DNA of 64,000 nt from Crenobacter intestini (GTDB lineage: Bacteria > Pseudomonadota > Gammaproteobacteria > Burkholderiales > Chromobacteriaceae): positions 124,001-188,000 of the forward strand of contig NZ_STGJ01000003.1 in the NCBI RefSeq assembly GCF_004919095.1, written 5' to 3'. Below, piece by piece: positions 34,490 through 44,399 of the stretch. Made by a program: the position numbers and the translations under genes. Each line of letters opens with the position of its first letter. Positions within the stretch are counted from its first letter, which is position 1. The notes under the pieces were generated by a model. It was not told where the DNA came from, made no database searches, and saw only the letters and a list, made by a program, of their open reading frames with translations.

Positions 34490-35494
34490 ATGGACACCAA
34501 GATTTCCCTCGCGCTGATCGGCGCCAAGACTCTGGTCGGCGAGGCCGTGCTCGAGATGCTGGCCGAACGCGGCCTGCCGCTGGCGAAGGTCTACGCGCTG
34601 GACGAGGAAAAGTACGAGGGCGAGACCGTGTCCTTCGGCAACCTCGAACTCGACGTCGCCTTCACCGACGACTTCGACTTCGAGAACGTGCAAATGGTGC
34701 TGTTGGCCGCCGGTGCCGACACCGCGCGCCGCTTCGTGCCGGACGCGCTCGCTGCCGGCTGCGCGGTGGTCGATTTTTCCAGCGCGTACCGCGCCGACCC
34801 GGCGGTGCCGTTTTACGCGCCGGGCGTGGCCGAGACGATGCCGTCCGACGGCGAGCGGCTGATCTCGGTGCCCAACTGCACGGTGACGCCGCTAGCTATG
34901 GCGCTCGCACCGTTCGGCCTGGGCTTGGGCCGGGTGACGGTCGCGACCTACCAGTCGGTGTCCGGTGCCGGCAGCGAGGCGATGCGCGAACTGGCCGAGC
35001 AGACCACCGCGCTCTTCTCGCAGCGCGACGCCGAAGTCGGCGTGTTCGCCAAGCGCATCGCCTTCAACGTGCTGCCGCAGATCGGCGACACCGACGAGGC
35101 CGGCGTGTCGGCCGAAGAGGCATCCATCGTGAGCGAACTGCGCCGCCTGCTTGGCCTGCCCGAACTCGTCGTCGAGCCGACCTGCGTGCGCGTGCCGGTG
35201 TTCTTCGGCCACGGCTGGGCGGTCGCGCTTGAGCTGGATCAGCCGGTCACGGCGGCGACTGTGGTAGAAACGCTCACGCGCGCCGGGCTGCGTGTGGTCG
35301 GCAAGGACGACGCGTACGGCCCGTACATCACGCCGATGGAAGCGACCGGCACCGACGCGGTCTGGGTGAGCCGCGTGCGGGTTGACGGCCGGCGCGTGCA
35401 GTTCTGGCTGGCCGCCGACAACGTCAAGGCGGGCGCCGCGCAGGCGATCGTGCGTGGCGCAGAAGCCATGCTGGCGGCCGGTTGCTGTGGCTAA
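34490..35494 (+). CDS. Asd paralogue, USG-1-type
   Basis: The 334-residue protein has the Asd fold: NAD(P)-binding LALIGAKTLVGEAVLEML, SSAYRADPAVPFYAPG, and the active-site region VPNCTVTPLAMAL with Cys130 present. The usual NCSTIQM becomes NCTVTPL, so the conserved Gln is lost. This matches the USG-1 group of Asd-like proteins, often found beside truA or fimV in proteobacteria. It may be a second functional dehydrogenase or a paralogue with another role; the intact Cys130 and its later GHGWAVALEL histidine keep activity possible. It starts 75 bases after asd. Confidence 0.85.
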   Translation: MDTKISLALIGAKTLVGEAVLEMLAERGLPLAKVYALDEEKYEGETVSFGNLELDVAFTDDFDFENVQMVLLAAGADTARRFVPDALAAGCAVVDFSSAYRADPAVPFYAPGVAETMPSDGERLISVPNCTVTPLAMALAPFGLGLGRVTVATYQSVSGAGSEAMRELAEQTTALFSQRDAEVGVFAKRIAFNVLPQIGDTDEAGVSAEEASIVSELRRLLGLPELVVEPTCVRVPVFFGHGWAVALELDQPVTAATVVETLTRAGLRVVGKDDAYGPYITPMEATGTDAVWVSRVRVDGRRVQFWLAADNVKAGAAQAIVRGAEAMLAAGCCG

Positions 35495-35539
35495 TTAGTG
35501 ATATGTATTAATCTTTCGTGTAATTTATCGCGAACAAAT

Positions 35540-35579
35540 ATCGTGGCGGCGGCGTAAGGGGATACGCGGCCGCCACGAT
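35540..35579 (+). promoter_or_regulatory. Extended hairpin in the fimV leader
   Basis: ATCGTGGCGGC (35540-35550) pairs exactly with GCCGCCACGAT (35569-35579). Inside it GCGTA (52-56 of 355xx) pairs with TACGC (63-67 of 355xx) after one mismatch, leaving a six-base loop. No T-run follows, so it is not a normal terminator. It ends 31 bases before the fimV start, close to its ribosome site. Confidence 0.55.
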
Positions 35580-35610
35580 TCCAATCGAACCGAGGACCGG
35601 AAGGCAGGCT

Positions 35611-38019
35611 GTGACCGTGCAAACTACAAGAAAACTGGGCGCTGTTTTGGTGTCGATGTTGTTTGCCTCGACCGCATGGGCGGGGCTGGGCGGCATCCAG
35701 GTCAATTCGCACCTGGGCGAGTCTTTGCGGGCCAGCATCCCGCTCAGCGGCGAAGACGCGCGTGCGGGGGACTTGTCGGTCCGCCTCGCCAGCCGCGAGG
35801 CGTTTGGCGAACTGGGTGTCGACTACGCGCCGGCGCTCTCCTCGCTGCGCTTCTCGGTGGTGCGCCAGGGCGGCAAGGCCTACGTGCGCGTCACCTCCAG
35901 CCAGCCGCTGAACGAGCCCTTCCTGCGTTTCGTCGTCGAGGCGCGTACGCCGTCCGGGCGCAGCCTGCGCGAGTACACGGTGCTGCTGGACCCGGCCGAC
36001 TACCCCTTGCGCCAGCGCGTGCTCGAGCAGGACCTGCCGCTCGCGGCGCCGGCGCCGGCCAGGGCCGTGCCTGCCGCGCCGCGCGTGATGGGCGGGCGCA
36101 TCCGCGTCGAGCCGGGCCAGACGCTGATGTCGGTCGCGCGCGCCGTGCGGCCGCAGGGCGCGAGCCTCGCGCAGACCATGGACGCGATCGTCGCCGCCAA
36201 CCCGCAGGCGTTTGCAGGGGGCGACCCGTCGCGAATGCTCGCGGGTTCGGTGCTCCGGGTGCCGTCGGACGCCGCGGTGCGCGGCGGTGCCGTGCGCACG
36301 TCCGCCACGCCGGTCAAGCCGGTCGAGCGTGCGCCGGCCAAGGCCGCGCCCGCGCCGCAGCCCAAGCCTGCTGCCGCGCCGGCAGTCGCGCCGGCAGGCA
36401 ACGCGCCGGCCGAAGTGGTCAAGCTGACCGTTCCCGAGACCGCGAGCGATCCGGCGTCCCGCCAGCTCGCGCTGGAGCAGGAAATCGCCCGCCGCGACCG
36501 CGAGATGGAAGAGACCCTCGCCAAGATCGCCCGCCTCGAGGCGCAACTCAAATCGATGCAGCAGGGCGCTTCGGCGCCGGCAGCCGCCGCGCCCAAGCCG
36601 CAGGCGCAGCAACCCTTCCGCGAAGTGACGCCCGAGCCGTCGATGGTCGACTTCCTGCTCGAGAAACTGCCGCTGTTAGGCGGCGGGCTGGCGGCCTTGC
36701 TGCTGGCGTTGTTGGGCGTACGCGTGGCCCGCCAGCGTCGCGCGCAAAAACAGCTGGGCGCGACCCTGGGTGCCGGTGTCGGCTCGCTGACCCAGGTCGA
36801 CGCGCTGGGCGCGGGGCCGCTGGGGGCCAGCGCGCTCTCCGGCGGCAACACCTTCCTGACCGACTTCACCCGCAGCAACCTGGGCGGGCTGGACGCGGGC
36901 GAGGTCGACCCGGTCGCCGAGGCCGAGGTTTATCTTGCCTACGGCCGCGACGAGCAGGCCGAGGAAATCCTCAAGGACGCGCTGGCCAAGGACCCGACCC
37001 GCCACGAGGCGCGGGTCAAGCTGCTCGAGATCTACGCGCAGCGCGGCAACAAGGGCGCGTTCTCGCAGCAGGCGGCCGAACTGAAGGCGGCGACCGACGG
37101 GCGCGGCCCGCTGTGGGCGCGCTCGGTCGCGCTGGGGCAGGCGCTCGACGCGGGCAACCCGCTCTATGCGCTGGCCGACGCGGAACCCCTGTTCGCGGCC
37201 ACGCCGCAGTCCGGCCCGATCGACCTGGATGCCGAGCTTGGCGTGCCGGTACCAGCCGAAGCGCCGCCGGCGCCCCGCGCCGCGTCCGCCGCCACCGACG
37301 CCGACCCGCTCGCAGCGCTGTTTGCCGAGCCCGAGGCCAAGGCCGCACCTGCCCCGGCAGCGGAAGAGCCGGTCATCGCCGTCGAGGCGGCACCAGCGCC
37401 GGCGCCCGAGCCGGCCGCCGACAAGCACACGCTGGATTTCGACCTTGACGCCTTGTTCGCCGAGGAAAAACCGGCTGCGCCGAGCGCGCCGGTCACCCCG
37501 GCCGCGGCGGCGCCTGCCGACAGCAACCTGCTCGACTTCGACTTCAACCTGGCCGCGCCGGTCGAGGTGGAAGCGGCGCCGGCACCCAAGGCCGCGCCGA
37601 CAGGGCAGGGCTTCGACGCCCTCTTTGCTGTCTCCGAGCCTGTGGTCGCGGCGCCTGCGCCGGCCGAGCCCGAGGGGTTCGACGCGCTGTTTGCCGAGCC
37701 CGCGCCGAAGGCACAGGCGGCGCCGGCAGCTGCCGCGGCTGCGGACGTCGACGCGCTGTTTGCCGCGCCAGGCGAAGAAGCCGTCAAGGCCGCGCCTGCC
37801 GCGTTCGATTTCGACCTCGACACCGAGTTTGGTGGCGGTGCCGACGACGCGAAAGAGCGCGCGCTGCACGACGACCCGCTGTCGACCAAGCTTGACCTCG
37901 CCCGCGTCTACCTCGACATGGGCGACAAGGAGGGCGCGCGCGAAGTGCTGAACGAACTGCTCGGCGAGGCCGGTGGCGCCCTGCGCGACGAGGCGCGCCA
38001 GATGCTGGCCAAGCTCTGA
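35611..38019 (+). CDS. fimV: FimV family peptidoglycan-binding/polarity protein
   Basis: FimV organises polar complexes, including type IV pili and twitching motility. The 802-residue protein has an N-terminal signal peptide ending at about AWA (24), then the FimV N-terminal domain GLGGIQVNSHLGESLRASIP, a LysM-like segment (about 165-225, IRVEPGQTLMSVARAV), a short coiled coil, one membrane helix (about 352-370, LLGGGLAALLLALLGVRVA) and an acidic Pro/Ala-rich repeat region. It ends with the FimV C-terminal domain (KLDLARVYLDMGDKEGAREV). The start is a GTG with AGGCAGGCT ahead. The gene sits between the asd pair and truA, the usual location. Confidence 0.93.
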   Translation: MTVQTTRKLGAVLVSMLFASTAWAGLGGIQVNSHLGESLRASIPLSGEDARAGDLSVRLASREAFGELGVDYAPALSSLRFSVVRQGGKAYVRVTSSQPLNEPFLRFVVEARTPSGRSLREYTVLLDPADYPLRQRVLEQDLPLAAPAPARAVPAAPRVMGGRIRVEPGQTLMSVARAVRPQGASLAQTMDAIVAANPQAFAGGDPSRMLAGSVLRVPSDAAVRGGAVRTSATPVKPVERAPAKAAPAPQPKPAAAPAVAPAGNAPAEVVKLTVPETASDPASRQLALEQEIARRDREMEETLAKIARLEAQLKSMQQGASAPAAAAPKPQAQQPFREVTPEPSMVDFLLEKLPLLGGGLAALLLALLGVRVARQRRAQKQLGATLGAGVGSLTQVDALGAGPLGASALSGGNTFLTDFTRSNLGGLDAGEVDPVAEAEVYLAYGRDEQAEEILKDALAKDPTRHEARVKLLEIYAQRGNKGAFSQQAAELKAATDGRGPLWARSVALGQALDAGNPLYALADAEPLFAATPQSGPIDLDAELGVPVPAEAPPAPRAASAATDADPLAALFAEPEAKAAPAPAAEEPVIAVEAAPAPAPEPAADKHTLDFDLDALFAEEKPAAPSAPVTPAAAAPADSNLLDFDFNLAAPVEVEAAPAPKAAPTGQGFDALFAVSEPVVAAPAPAEPEGFDALFAEPAPKAQAAPAAAAAADVDALFAAPGEEAVKAAPAAFDFDLDTEFGGGADDAKERALHDDPLSTKLDLARVYLDMGDKEGAREVLNELLGEAGGALRDEARQMLAKL

Positions 38020-38037
38020 TGAGCGGACCCGTGCCGG

Positions 38038-38673
38038 ATGGCGGCGCCTGAGTGCATGCTGCCCGGCGCCTGGCTTTTCGCGTGGCTGAACCTCTGCGTG
38101 CTGCTCGCGTTCGCGCCCGCGCCGCTGGTATGGGGGCTGGCCGGGTTTGCCGCGGCGGCTGCCGCCTGTTTCCGGCCGGCGCTGCTCGGCTCGACCCTGC
38201 GGCGGATGGGCTGGTTGCTGCTCTCGCTCATGGCGGTGATGGCGTGGACGACGCCGGGCGACGCGCTGTTTGACGCGCGCTGGGCGCCGACCCGCCAGGG
38301 GCTGGCGGCCGGCGCGACGCAAGCGGCGCGGCTGTTGTGCGCGGTGCTCGCCGTGCGCGCGATTATCGCCGCGAGCCCGCGGCCGGCCTTGCTCGGCGCG
38401 TTCTACCAGGCGTTCCGCCCGCTCTCCCGTCTGGGGTTTCCCGCCGATACGCTCGCCGTGCGCCTGTGGCTGACGTTGGACGCGGTCGACGCGTTGGGTC
38501 GGGTGCCCTTCAGGGCGTTGTGGGCGCGGCTGGGTCGCGCGCTGGATCAGGACGTGGCGGTATCGGGGCCGGATAGGGTAGAGTTGTTACTTTGCAAATG
38601 GCGTACACGCGAATGGTGTCTGGTCGCGGTATGCGTGCTGGTGAGTGGATGGACGATCGCAAGGTGGGGGTAA
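38038..38673 (+). CDS. CbiQ/ECF-T-like membrane protein
   Basis: A 211-residue protein with about five hydrophobic helices. The stretch [33 protein letters not shown] resembles the coupling-helix region of energy-coupling factor transmembrane (CbiQ-like) subunits (key motif: LSRLGFP then ALTL-type helix). No ATP-binding (CbiO) or substrate-binding component is adjacent. The start is uncertain (ATG 38038 or 38056). It follows fimV by 18 bases and overlaps truA by 25, so it is probably part of a fimV-truA-trp operon. Function is not assigned. Confidence 0.55.
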   Translation: MAAPECMLPGAWLFAWLNLCVLLAFAPAPLVWGLAGFAAAAAACFRPALLGSTLRRMGWLLLSLMAVMAWTTPGDALFDARWAPTRQGLAAGATQAARLLCAVLAVRAIIAASPRPALLGAFYQAFRPLSRLGFPADTLAVRLWLTLDAVDALGRVPFRALWARLGRALDQDVAVSGPDRVELLLCKWRTREWCLVAVCVLVSGWTIARWG

Positions 38674-39458
38674 GGATTGCGCTGGGCGTCGAGTACGACG
38701 GCCGCGCGTTCAGCGGCTGGCAGAGCCAGCCGGACGGCAATACGGTGCAGGACGCGCTCAACCGCGCGCTGTCGGTGATCGCGCACGAGCCGGTGGTGTG
38801 CGCGGCCGCCGGTCGTACCGACGCCGGCGTGCACGCCGCGATGCAGGTCGCCCATTTCGACACCACCGCGCGCCGGCCGCTCTCGGCGTGGGTGCGCGGC
38901 GTCAACGCCCACCTGCCGCCGGAAGTCGCCGTGGTGTGGGCGCGCGAGGTCGGCGACGACTTTCACGCGCGCTTTTCCGCCTTCTCGCGCAGCTACAGCT
39001 ATTTCCTGCTCAACCACCCGGTCAGACCCAGCCTGCTTGCCGGCAAGGTTGGCTGGTACCACGCGCCGCTTGACGCCGGCGCGATGCGCGAGGCGGCCGC
39101 TTTCCTGCTGGGCCGGCACGATTTCTCGAGTTTCCGTGCCGCCGAGTGCCAGGCCAAGAGCCCGGAGAAGCACCTGCAGCGCTTCGACGTCGACGAGCAG
39201 GACGGGCTGATCCGTTTCGACCTGACCGCCGATGCCTTCCTGCACCATATGGTGCGCAACCTGGTCGGCGCGCTGGTTTATGCCGGCAGCGGCCGACTCA
39301 GCCTCGACGGCCTGGCCGAACTGCTCGCCAGGCGAGAGCGCCGTTACGCACCACCGACCTTCATGCCGGACGGGCTCTACCTGACCGGCGTCGGCTACCC
39401 CGAAACCTTCGGCCTGCCAAGCTGCGCCCAGCCGGCTCGGCTCGCCTTGTGGAGATGA
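38649..39458 (+). CDS. truA: tRNA pseudouridine(38-40) synthase TruA
   Basis: TruA converts uridines 38-40 in the anticodon arm to pseudouridine. The protein (about 269 residues) has [18 protein letters not shown], the catalytic Asp58 in [11 protein letters not shown], and the C-terminal [17 protein letters not shown] region. The start may be ATG 38649 or a GTG at 38664, where the conserved part begins ([13 protein letters not shown]). It overlaps the upstream membrane-protein gene. trpF follows six bases later. Confidence 0.94.
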   Translation: MDDRKVGVRIALGVEYDGRAFSGWQSQPDGNTVQDALNRALSVIAHEPVVCAAAGRTDAGVHAAMQVAHFDTTARRPLSAWVRGVNAHLPPEVAVVWAREVGDDFHARFSAFSRSYSYFLLNHPVRPSLLAGKVGWYHAPLDAGAMREAAAFLLGRHDFSSFRAAECQAKSPEKHLQRFDVDEQDGLIRFDLTADAFLHHMVRNLVGALVYAGSGRLSLDGLAELLARRERRYAPPTFMPDGLYLTGVGYPETFGLPSCAQPARLALWR

Positions 39459-39464
39459 CTTAAG

Positions 39465-40082
39465 GTGCGCGTGAAAATTTGCGGGATCACCCGCGTCGAG
39501 GACGGCGTCGAGGCGGCGCGCCTCGGCGTCGACGCCATCGGCCTCGTGTTCTATCCGAAGAGCCCGCGCAACGTGTCGATCGCGCGCGCCTCGGCGATCA
39601 TCGCCGCGCTGCCGCCTTTCGTGACCGTGGTCGGCCTGTTCGTCGACGCGACGCGCGAGTGGGTCGATACCGTGCTCGCCGAATGCGCGCTCGACATGCT
39701 GCAGTTCCACGGCGAGGAGACCCCCGAATTTTGCGCGTCGTTCAAGCGCCCGTATCTCAAGGCGGTGCGCGTGAAGGACTCGGCGGACCTCACCGCCGCC
39801 GCGCGCCGCTACGCCGGTGCACGCGCGCTGCTGGCCGACGCCTTCGTCGAGGGCGTGCACGGCGGCACCGGAACAAGTTTTGACTGGTCGCTGATCCCGC
39901 CGGACCTGCCGCTGCCGCTGATCCTCTCAGGCGGCTTGGGCCCGGACAACGTCGAAGACGCCGTGCGGACGGTAGCGGTGGCGGCCGTCGACGTCTCCAG
40001 CGGCGTGGAGTCGGCCAAAGGCATCAAGGACGCTGCCCGCATGGCAGCCTTCATTTCAGGAGCAAGACATGGATCGCTATGA
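39465..40082 (+). CDS. trpF: Phosphoribosylanthranilate isomerase
   Basis: TrpF catalyses the Amadori rearrangement in tryptophan synthesis. The 205-residue TIM barrel begins with the family motif [18 protein letters not shown] (active Cys6), then [20 protein letters not shown], and ends with the phosphate-binding [12 protein letters not shown] and [14 protein letters not shown]. The start codon is GTG. It overlaps trpB by 14 bases. trpF with trpB and trpA, separate from trpE/D/C, is the usual beta-proteobacterial arrangement. Confidence 0.96.
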   Translation: MRVKICGITRVEDGVEAARLGVDAIGLVFYPKSPRNVSIARASAIIAALPPFVTVVGLFVDATREWVDTVLAECALDMLQFHGEETPEFCASFKRPYLKAVRVKDSADLTAAARRYAGARALLADAFVEGVHGGTGTSFDWSLIPPDLPLPLILSGGLGPDNVEDAVRTVAVAAVDVSSGVESAKGIKDAARMAAFISGARHGSL

Positions 40083-41268
40083 TCTGCCCGACGCACGGGG
40101 CTATTTCGGCGAGCACGGCGGCGTGTTTGTCGCCGAGACGCTGATGGCCGCGCTGGATGATCTCAAGGCCGAATACGGCAAGGCCAAGGCCGACCCCCTG
40201 TTCTGGCAGGAGTTCCACTACGAGCTCAAGCATTACGTCGGCCGGCCAAGCCCGGTCTACCACGCCCGCCGCTGGTCGGAGATGCTCGGCGGCGCGCAGA
40301 TTTGGCTCAAGCGCGAGGACCTCAACCATACCGGCGCGCACAAGATCAACAATGCGATCGGCCAGGCGCTGCTCGCGCGGCGCATGGGCAAGAAGCGGGT
40401 GATCGCCGAGACGGGCGCCGGCCAGCACGGCGTCGCCACCGCGACGGTCGCCGCGCGCTACGGCATGGAGTGCGTGGTGTATATGGGCGCCGAGGACGTC
40501 AAGCGCCAGTCGCCCAATGTGTACCGGATGAAGCTCTTGGGCGCCAAAGTGGTGCCGGTCGAAAGCGGCTCGAAGACGCTGAAGGACGCGCTGAACGAGG
40601 CGATGCGCGACTGGGTGACCAACGTCGACTCGACCTTCTACATCCTGGGCACCGCCGCCGGCCCGCACCCGTACCCGATGTTGGTGCGCGACTTCGTGTC
40701 GGTGATCGGCGAGGAGGCCCGCGTGCAGATGCCCGAGGCGATCGGCCGCCAGCCGGACGTCGTCGTCGCCTGCGTCGGCGGCGGCTCCAACGCGATCGGC
40801 ATGTTCTACCCGTATATCCCGGTCGACGGCGTGCGCCTCATCGGCGTCGAGGCGGGCGGGGACGGCGTCGAGACCGGCCGCCACGCGGCGCCCCTGTCTG
40901 CCGGCAGCGTCGGCGTGCTGCACGGCTTCAAGAGCTACCTGATGCAGGACGAGAACGGCCAGGTGATCGAGACGCATTCGGTGTCCGCCGGCCTCGACTA
41001 CCCGGGCGTCGGCCCCGAGCACAGCCATCTGAAGGACAGCGGCCGCGCCGAGTACACCGCGGTCACCGATACCGAGGCGCTCGCCGCCTTCCACGACTGC
41101 TGCCACTACGAGGGCATCATCCCGGCGCTCGAGTCCAGCCACGCGCTGGCGTGGGCGGCCAAGGCCGCGCCGGCGATGGGCAAGGACCAGGTGATCCTGG
41201 TCAACCTGTCCGGCCGCGGCGACAAGGACATCAATACCGTCGCCGGGCTTGCCGGCATCACGCTGTAA
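40069..41268 (+). CDS. trpB: Tryptophan synthase beta chain
   Basis: TrpB condenses indole and serine using PLP. The 399-residue protein has the PLP lysine in [18 protein letters not shown], the channel [14 protein letters not shown], the phosphate-binding [12 protein letters not shown], and [11 protein letters not shown] near the end. An AGGAG-type site lies within trpF before the start. The start overlaps trpF by 14 bases; trpA follows 10 bases after the stop. Confidence 0.97.
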   Translation: MDRYDLPDARGYFGEHGGVFVAETLMAALDDLKAEYGKAKADPLFWQEFHYELKHYVGRPSPVYHARRWSEMLGGAQIWLKREDLNHTGAHKINNAIGQALLARRMGKKRVIAETGAGQHGVATATVAARYGMECVVYMGAEDVKRQSPNVYRMKLLGAKVVPVESGSKTLKDALNEAMRDWVTNVDSTFYILGTAAGPHPYPMLVRDFVSVIGEEARVQMPEAIGRQPDVVVACVGGGSNAIGMFYPYIPVDGVRLIGVEAGGDGVETGRHAAPLSAGSVGVLHGFKSYLMQDENGQVIETHSVSAGLDYPGVGPEHSHLKDSGRAEYTAVTDTEALAAFHDCCHYEGIIPALESSHALAWAAKAAPAMGKDQVILVNLSGRGDKDINTVAGLAGITL

Positions 41269-41278
41269 GGGGACGAGC

Positions 41279-42067
41279 GTGTCGCGTATCTCAGCCTGTT
41301 TCGAACAACTTTCCGGCGCCAAGGCGCTGATCCCTTTCATCACCGCGGGTGACCCGCACCCGTCGCGCACGGTGGCGCTGATGCACGCGCTGGTTGCCGG
41401 CGGCGCCGACATCATCGAGCTTGGCGTGCCGTTCTCCGACCCGATGGCCGACGGCCCGGTGATCCAGCGCGCGTCCGAGCGCGCGCTCGCGCACGGCGTC
41501 TCGCTGTCCGACGTGCTCGCGATGGTCGCCGAATTCCGCAAGGACAACGGCACGACGCCGGTCGTGCTGATGGGCTACCTGAACCCGGTGCTGCGTTACG
41601 GCTTTGCCCGTTTTGCCGCTGACTCGGCGTGTGCCGGTGTCGACGGCGTGCTGACCGTCGACTGCCCGCCGCACGCGGCGGGCGAGCTCGCCGGCGCGCT
41701 CAAGGGCGAGGGGCTGGACCCGGTGTTCCTGATCGCGCCGACGACGACCGAAGAACGCGTCGCCGAGATCGCCCGCCACGCCACCGGCTACGTCTACTAC
41801 GTGTCGCTGAACGGGGTGACCGGCGCCGGCAATCTGGACATTGACGCGGTAGCAGGTAAAATTGCCGCCCTCAGACGGCACATCACGCTGCCGATCGGCG
41901 TCGGTTTCGGTATCCGCGACGCCGAAACGGCGCGTGCGCTGTCCACGGCCGCCGACGCGATCATCGTCGGCAGCCGGCTGGTGCAGGAAATCGAGGCGGC
42001 TACACAGGAAACTGCCGCAGAGCAGTTGAAGATCCTGGTGGCCTCGCTGAAGGCCGCCATCCGCTAG
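41279..42067 (+). CDS. trpA: Tryptophan synthase alpha chain
   Basis: TrpA cleaves indole-3-glycerol phosphate and passes indole to TrpB. The 262-residue protein has the catalytic Glu in [18 protein letters not shown] with its Asp in [10 protein letters not shown], then [12 protein letters not shown] and the phosphate-binding GVGFGIRD plus IIVGSRLV. The start is a GTG preceded by AAGGGGACGAGC. accD follows in the same direction after 46 bases. Confidence 0.96.
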   Translation: MSRISACFEQLSGAKALIPFITAGDPHPSRTVALMHALVAGGADIIELGVPFSDPMADGPVIQRASERALAHGVSLSDVLAMVAEFRKDNGTTPVVLMGYLNPVLRYGFARFAADSACAGVDGVLTVDCPPHAAGELAGALKGEGLDPVFLIAPTTTEERVAEIARHATGYVYYVSLNGVTGAGNLDIDAVAGKIAALRRHITLPIGVGFGIRDAETARALSTAADAIIVGSRLVQEIEAATQETAAEQLKILVASLKAAIR

Positions 42068-42113
42068 AACACCCGTCCGGGCGCGGTCGCGCCCGGTCCG
42101 ACAAGGAATCCCG

Positions 42114-42983
42114 ATGAGCTGGCTTAACAAGCTGTTGCCGCCGAAAATCAAGCGGGAAAACCGCAGTGACAAGACGTCCACCGTCCCCGAGGGGCTGTGG
42201 AGCAAGTGCCCGGCCTGCGAGGCCGTGTTGTACCACACCGACCTCGAGAACAACCTGCAGGTCTGCCCGAAGTGCAACCACCACAACCCGCTGGGCGCCC
42301 GCGCACGCCTTGACATGCTGCTGGACGCCGAAGGTCGGCGCGAGATCGGTGCCGAAGTGCGCCCGATCGACATCCTGAAGTTCAAGGATAGCAAGAAGTA
42401 CCCGGACCGCCTGTCCGCGGCGCGCGCATCGACCGGCGAGGATGACGCACTGGTGGTGATGCAGGGCAGCATCGATGCGATGCCGGCGGTGGTCGCCGCG
42501 TTCGAGTTCCGCTTCATCGGCGGCTCGATGGGATCGGTGGTCGGCGAGCGCTTCGTGCGCGGCGTGCGAGCCGCCGTCGACGCGCGTGCGCCGTTTGTCT
42601 GCGTGGCTGCGTCCGGCGGTGCGCGCATGCAGGAAGGCCTCAATTCGCTGATGCAGATGGCCAAGACCAGCGCGGCGCTCGACCTGCTGACGCAGGCGAA
42701 GCTGCCGTTCATCTCGGTGCTGACCGACCCGACCATGGGCGGGGTGTCCGCGTCGTTCGCCTTCCTGGGCGACGTCGTGATCGCCGAGCCCAGGGCGCTG
42801 GTCGGCTTCGCCGGTCCGCGCGTGATCGAGCAAACCGTGCGCGAGACGCTGCCCGAGGGCTTCCAGCGCGCCGAATTCCTGCTGGAGAAGGGTGCCGTCG
42901 ACATGATCGTCGACCGCCGTGAACTCAAGCGGCGTATCGCCGAACTGTCGACGCTGATGCTGCGCGAGCCAGCGCTGGCTTGA
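42114..42983 (+). CDS. accD: Acetyl-CoA carboxylase carboxyltransferase subunit beta
   Basis: AccD forms the carboxyltransferase with AccA. The 289-residue protein has the N-terminal four-cysteine zinc finger (Cys32, Cys35, Cys51, Cys54; KCPAC and VCPKC), then the crotonase-like core with [33 protein letters not shown] and [16 protein letters not shown]. It closes the trpF-trpB-trpA-accD run, with a strong terminator after it; folC, often next, is absent here. Confidence 0.97.
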   Translation: MSWLNKLLPPKIKRENRSDKTSTVPEGLWSKCPACEAVLYHTDLENNLQVCPKCNHHNPLGARARLDMLLDAEGRREIGAEVRPIDILKFKDSKKYPDRLSAARASTGEDDALVVMQGSIDAMPAVVAAFEFRFIGGSMGSVVGERFVRGVRAAVDARAPFVCVAASGGARMQEGLNSLMQMAKTSAALDLLTQAKLPFISVLTDPTMGGVSASFAFLGDVVIAEPRALVGFAGPRVIEQTVRETLPEGFQRAEFLLEKGAVDMIVDRRELKRRIAELSTLMLREPALA

Positions 42984-43000
42984 GCTTCGTTGATCCAATC

Positions 43001-43031
43001 ATGCCGCCCGGCGTAAGCCGGGCGGCATTTT
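43001..43031 (+). terminator. Rho-independent terminator after accD
   Basis: ATGCCGCCCGGC (43001-43012) pairs with GCCGGGCGGCAT (43017-43028) around GTAA; a T-run follows (43028-43031). Confidence 0.92.
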
Positions 43032-43051
43032 GCGTTTATCAGGGTTAAAAA

Positions 43052-44266
43052 ATGCCAAGAGAAAATTCATTCAGGTTTTTGATCTTTACTGTCATCCTGG
43101 CGGGCGCCGCGCTGCTGGCCGGCGCCTTGCCCTCGCCCTTGCACCTGGCGCTGCTGCAGGAAGACGGGCCGGTCGAATCGCTGTCGGCGCTCTCTTACCT
43201 ATTCGCCGCCTGCTGGCTGCTGTGGCAGGGGCGGGGCCGGCTCGCCTGCTACTGGCCGGCGGCCTTGCTGCTGGTGCACCTGGCGGTGCGCGAGGCGGGG
43301 CTACGCTCGGCTTTGCTCGGCGGCAGCGGGCTCTCGCCTGCGTATTACCTGAACGATGCACTGCCGCTGACTCTCAGATGCAGTGCCGCGCTGCTGCTGG
43401 TGGCGACGCTTTACGCGCTTTACAAACTTGTGCGGGCCCTGCCGGACTGGCTGGCCTCTCTGGGGCGTGGGGATGCCGCCGCCTTCTGGCTGGCCGGCGC
43501 CCTGAGTCTTGGCGTGCTCGGGCAGTTGGGCGACAAGTGGGACAAGCTGTTCGGCGCTGCCCCCGCGAGCCTGATGCCTTACCTTTGGGGTTTCGAGGAA
43601 GTGTTCGAGCTGGGCATGGCGCTGGGCATGCTGGTGGCGGCGTGGCGCTTGCTGCCGGCGTCGTCCGTGCGCCGGCCGGCGCTGACGGCGCTTTTCCTGC
43701 TCTCTTTCATGATGCTGGCCGGCTGCCAGTCGCCGCGGATTCCCGCCACTGGCGATGCGGGGTCGGTGCAGCACGCTTTCGCCAGCCGGATGCTGCCGAT
43801 GGCGGCGCCAGCGGCCGAGTCGCTCGGCGTCTCGCCACGGCTTGTCGTCGCGCACGCGGCGCTGGAGAGCGGTTGGGGCAGCCAGCCGATCCGCTCGGCC
43901 GACGGCGAGGACAGTTTCAACCTGTTCAGCCTGAAGGCGACGCCGGCGTGGCAGGGCCGGACGGTCGACATCCTGACCACCGAGTATCTGCGTGGCCGGC
44001 CTGTCAAGCGCGTCGAGCGCTTTCGCGCGTACGATTCGTACACCGACGCCTTCGACGACTACGCGCGCCTGCTCGCGGGACTCACCCGCTATCAGGGCGT
44101 GTTGGGCGCCGGGGATGACGAGCGGCAGTTTGCCTGCGCGTTGCGCCGCGGCGGCTACGCGACAGACCCTGCCTATGTAGAAAAACTGGTGCGGGTCAGC
44201 GGTTTCCTGAAGGGCTTGGCCTTGCCCGAAAGCAGTGCGCCGGACCGGGGTGAAGCGCCTGTTTGA
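43052..44266 (+). CDS. Membrane-domain and glucosaminidase-domain fusion protein
   Basis: The N-terminal 200 residues form about six hydrophobic helices, with an acidic loop LLQEDGPVESLSAL (34-47) after helix 1; this part is unrecognised. Residues 207-225 read RRPALTALFLLSFMMLAGC, exactly like a lipoprotein signal with lipobox LAGC (Cys225). After it comes a FlgJ/LytE-type glucosaminidase domain (about 240-385) with the catalytic-type Glu272 in AHAALESGWG and NLFSLKATPAW. The open frame is continuous with no stop. A GTG at 43667 (residue 206) could start a separate lipoprotein, but no good ribosome site is seen there. A paralogue lipoprotein with the same domain follows. Confidence 0.82.
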   Translation: MPRENSFRFLIFTVILAGAALLAGALPSPLHLALLQEDGPVESLSALSYLFAACWLLWQGRGRLACYWPAALLLVHLAVREAGLRSALLGGSGLSPAYYLNDALPLTLRCSAALLLVATLYALYKLVRALPDWLASLGRGDAAAFWLAGALSLGVLGQLGDKWDKLFGAAPASLMPYLWGFEEVFELGMALGMLVAAWRLLPASSVRRPALTALFLLSFMMLAGCQSPRIPATGDAGSVQHAFASRMLPMAAPAAESLGVSPRLVVAHAALESGWGSQPIRSADGEDSFNLFSLKATPAWQGRTVDILTTEYLRGRPVKRVERFRAYDSYTDAFDDYARLLAGLTRYQGVLGAGDDERQFACALRRGGYATDPAYVEKLVRVSGFLKGLALPESSAPDRGEAPV

Positions 44267-44399
44267 TAGGGTTTATATATGAATATCTATTAATATCAAC
44301 GATTTGCGTACAAGTGAGCGCTTGCAATGATGCAGGCGCTTGCGCTAAGATGCGCCCCCTTTCCACCCACCCGTTCGTCAGGGTTAGACAGGAGCAGGT

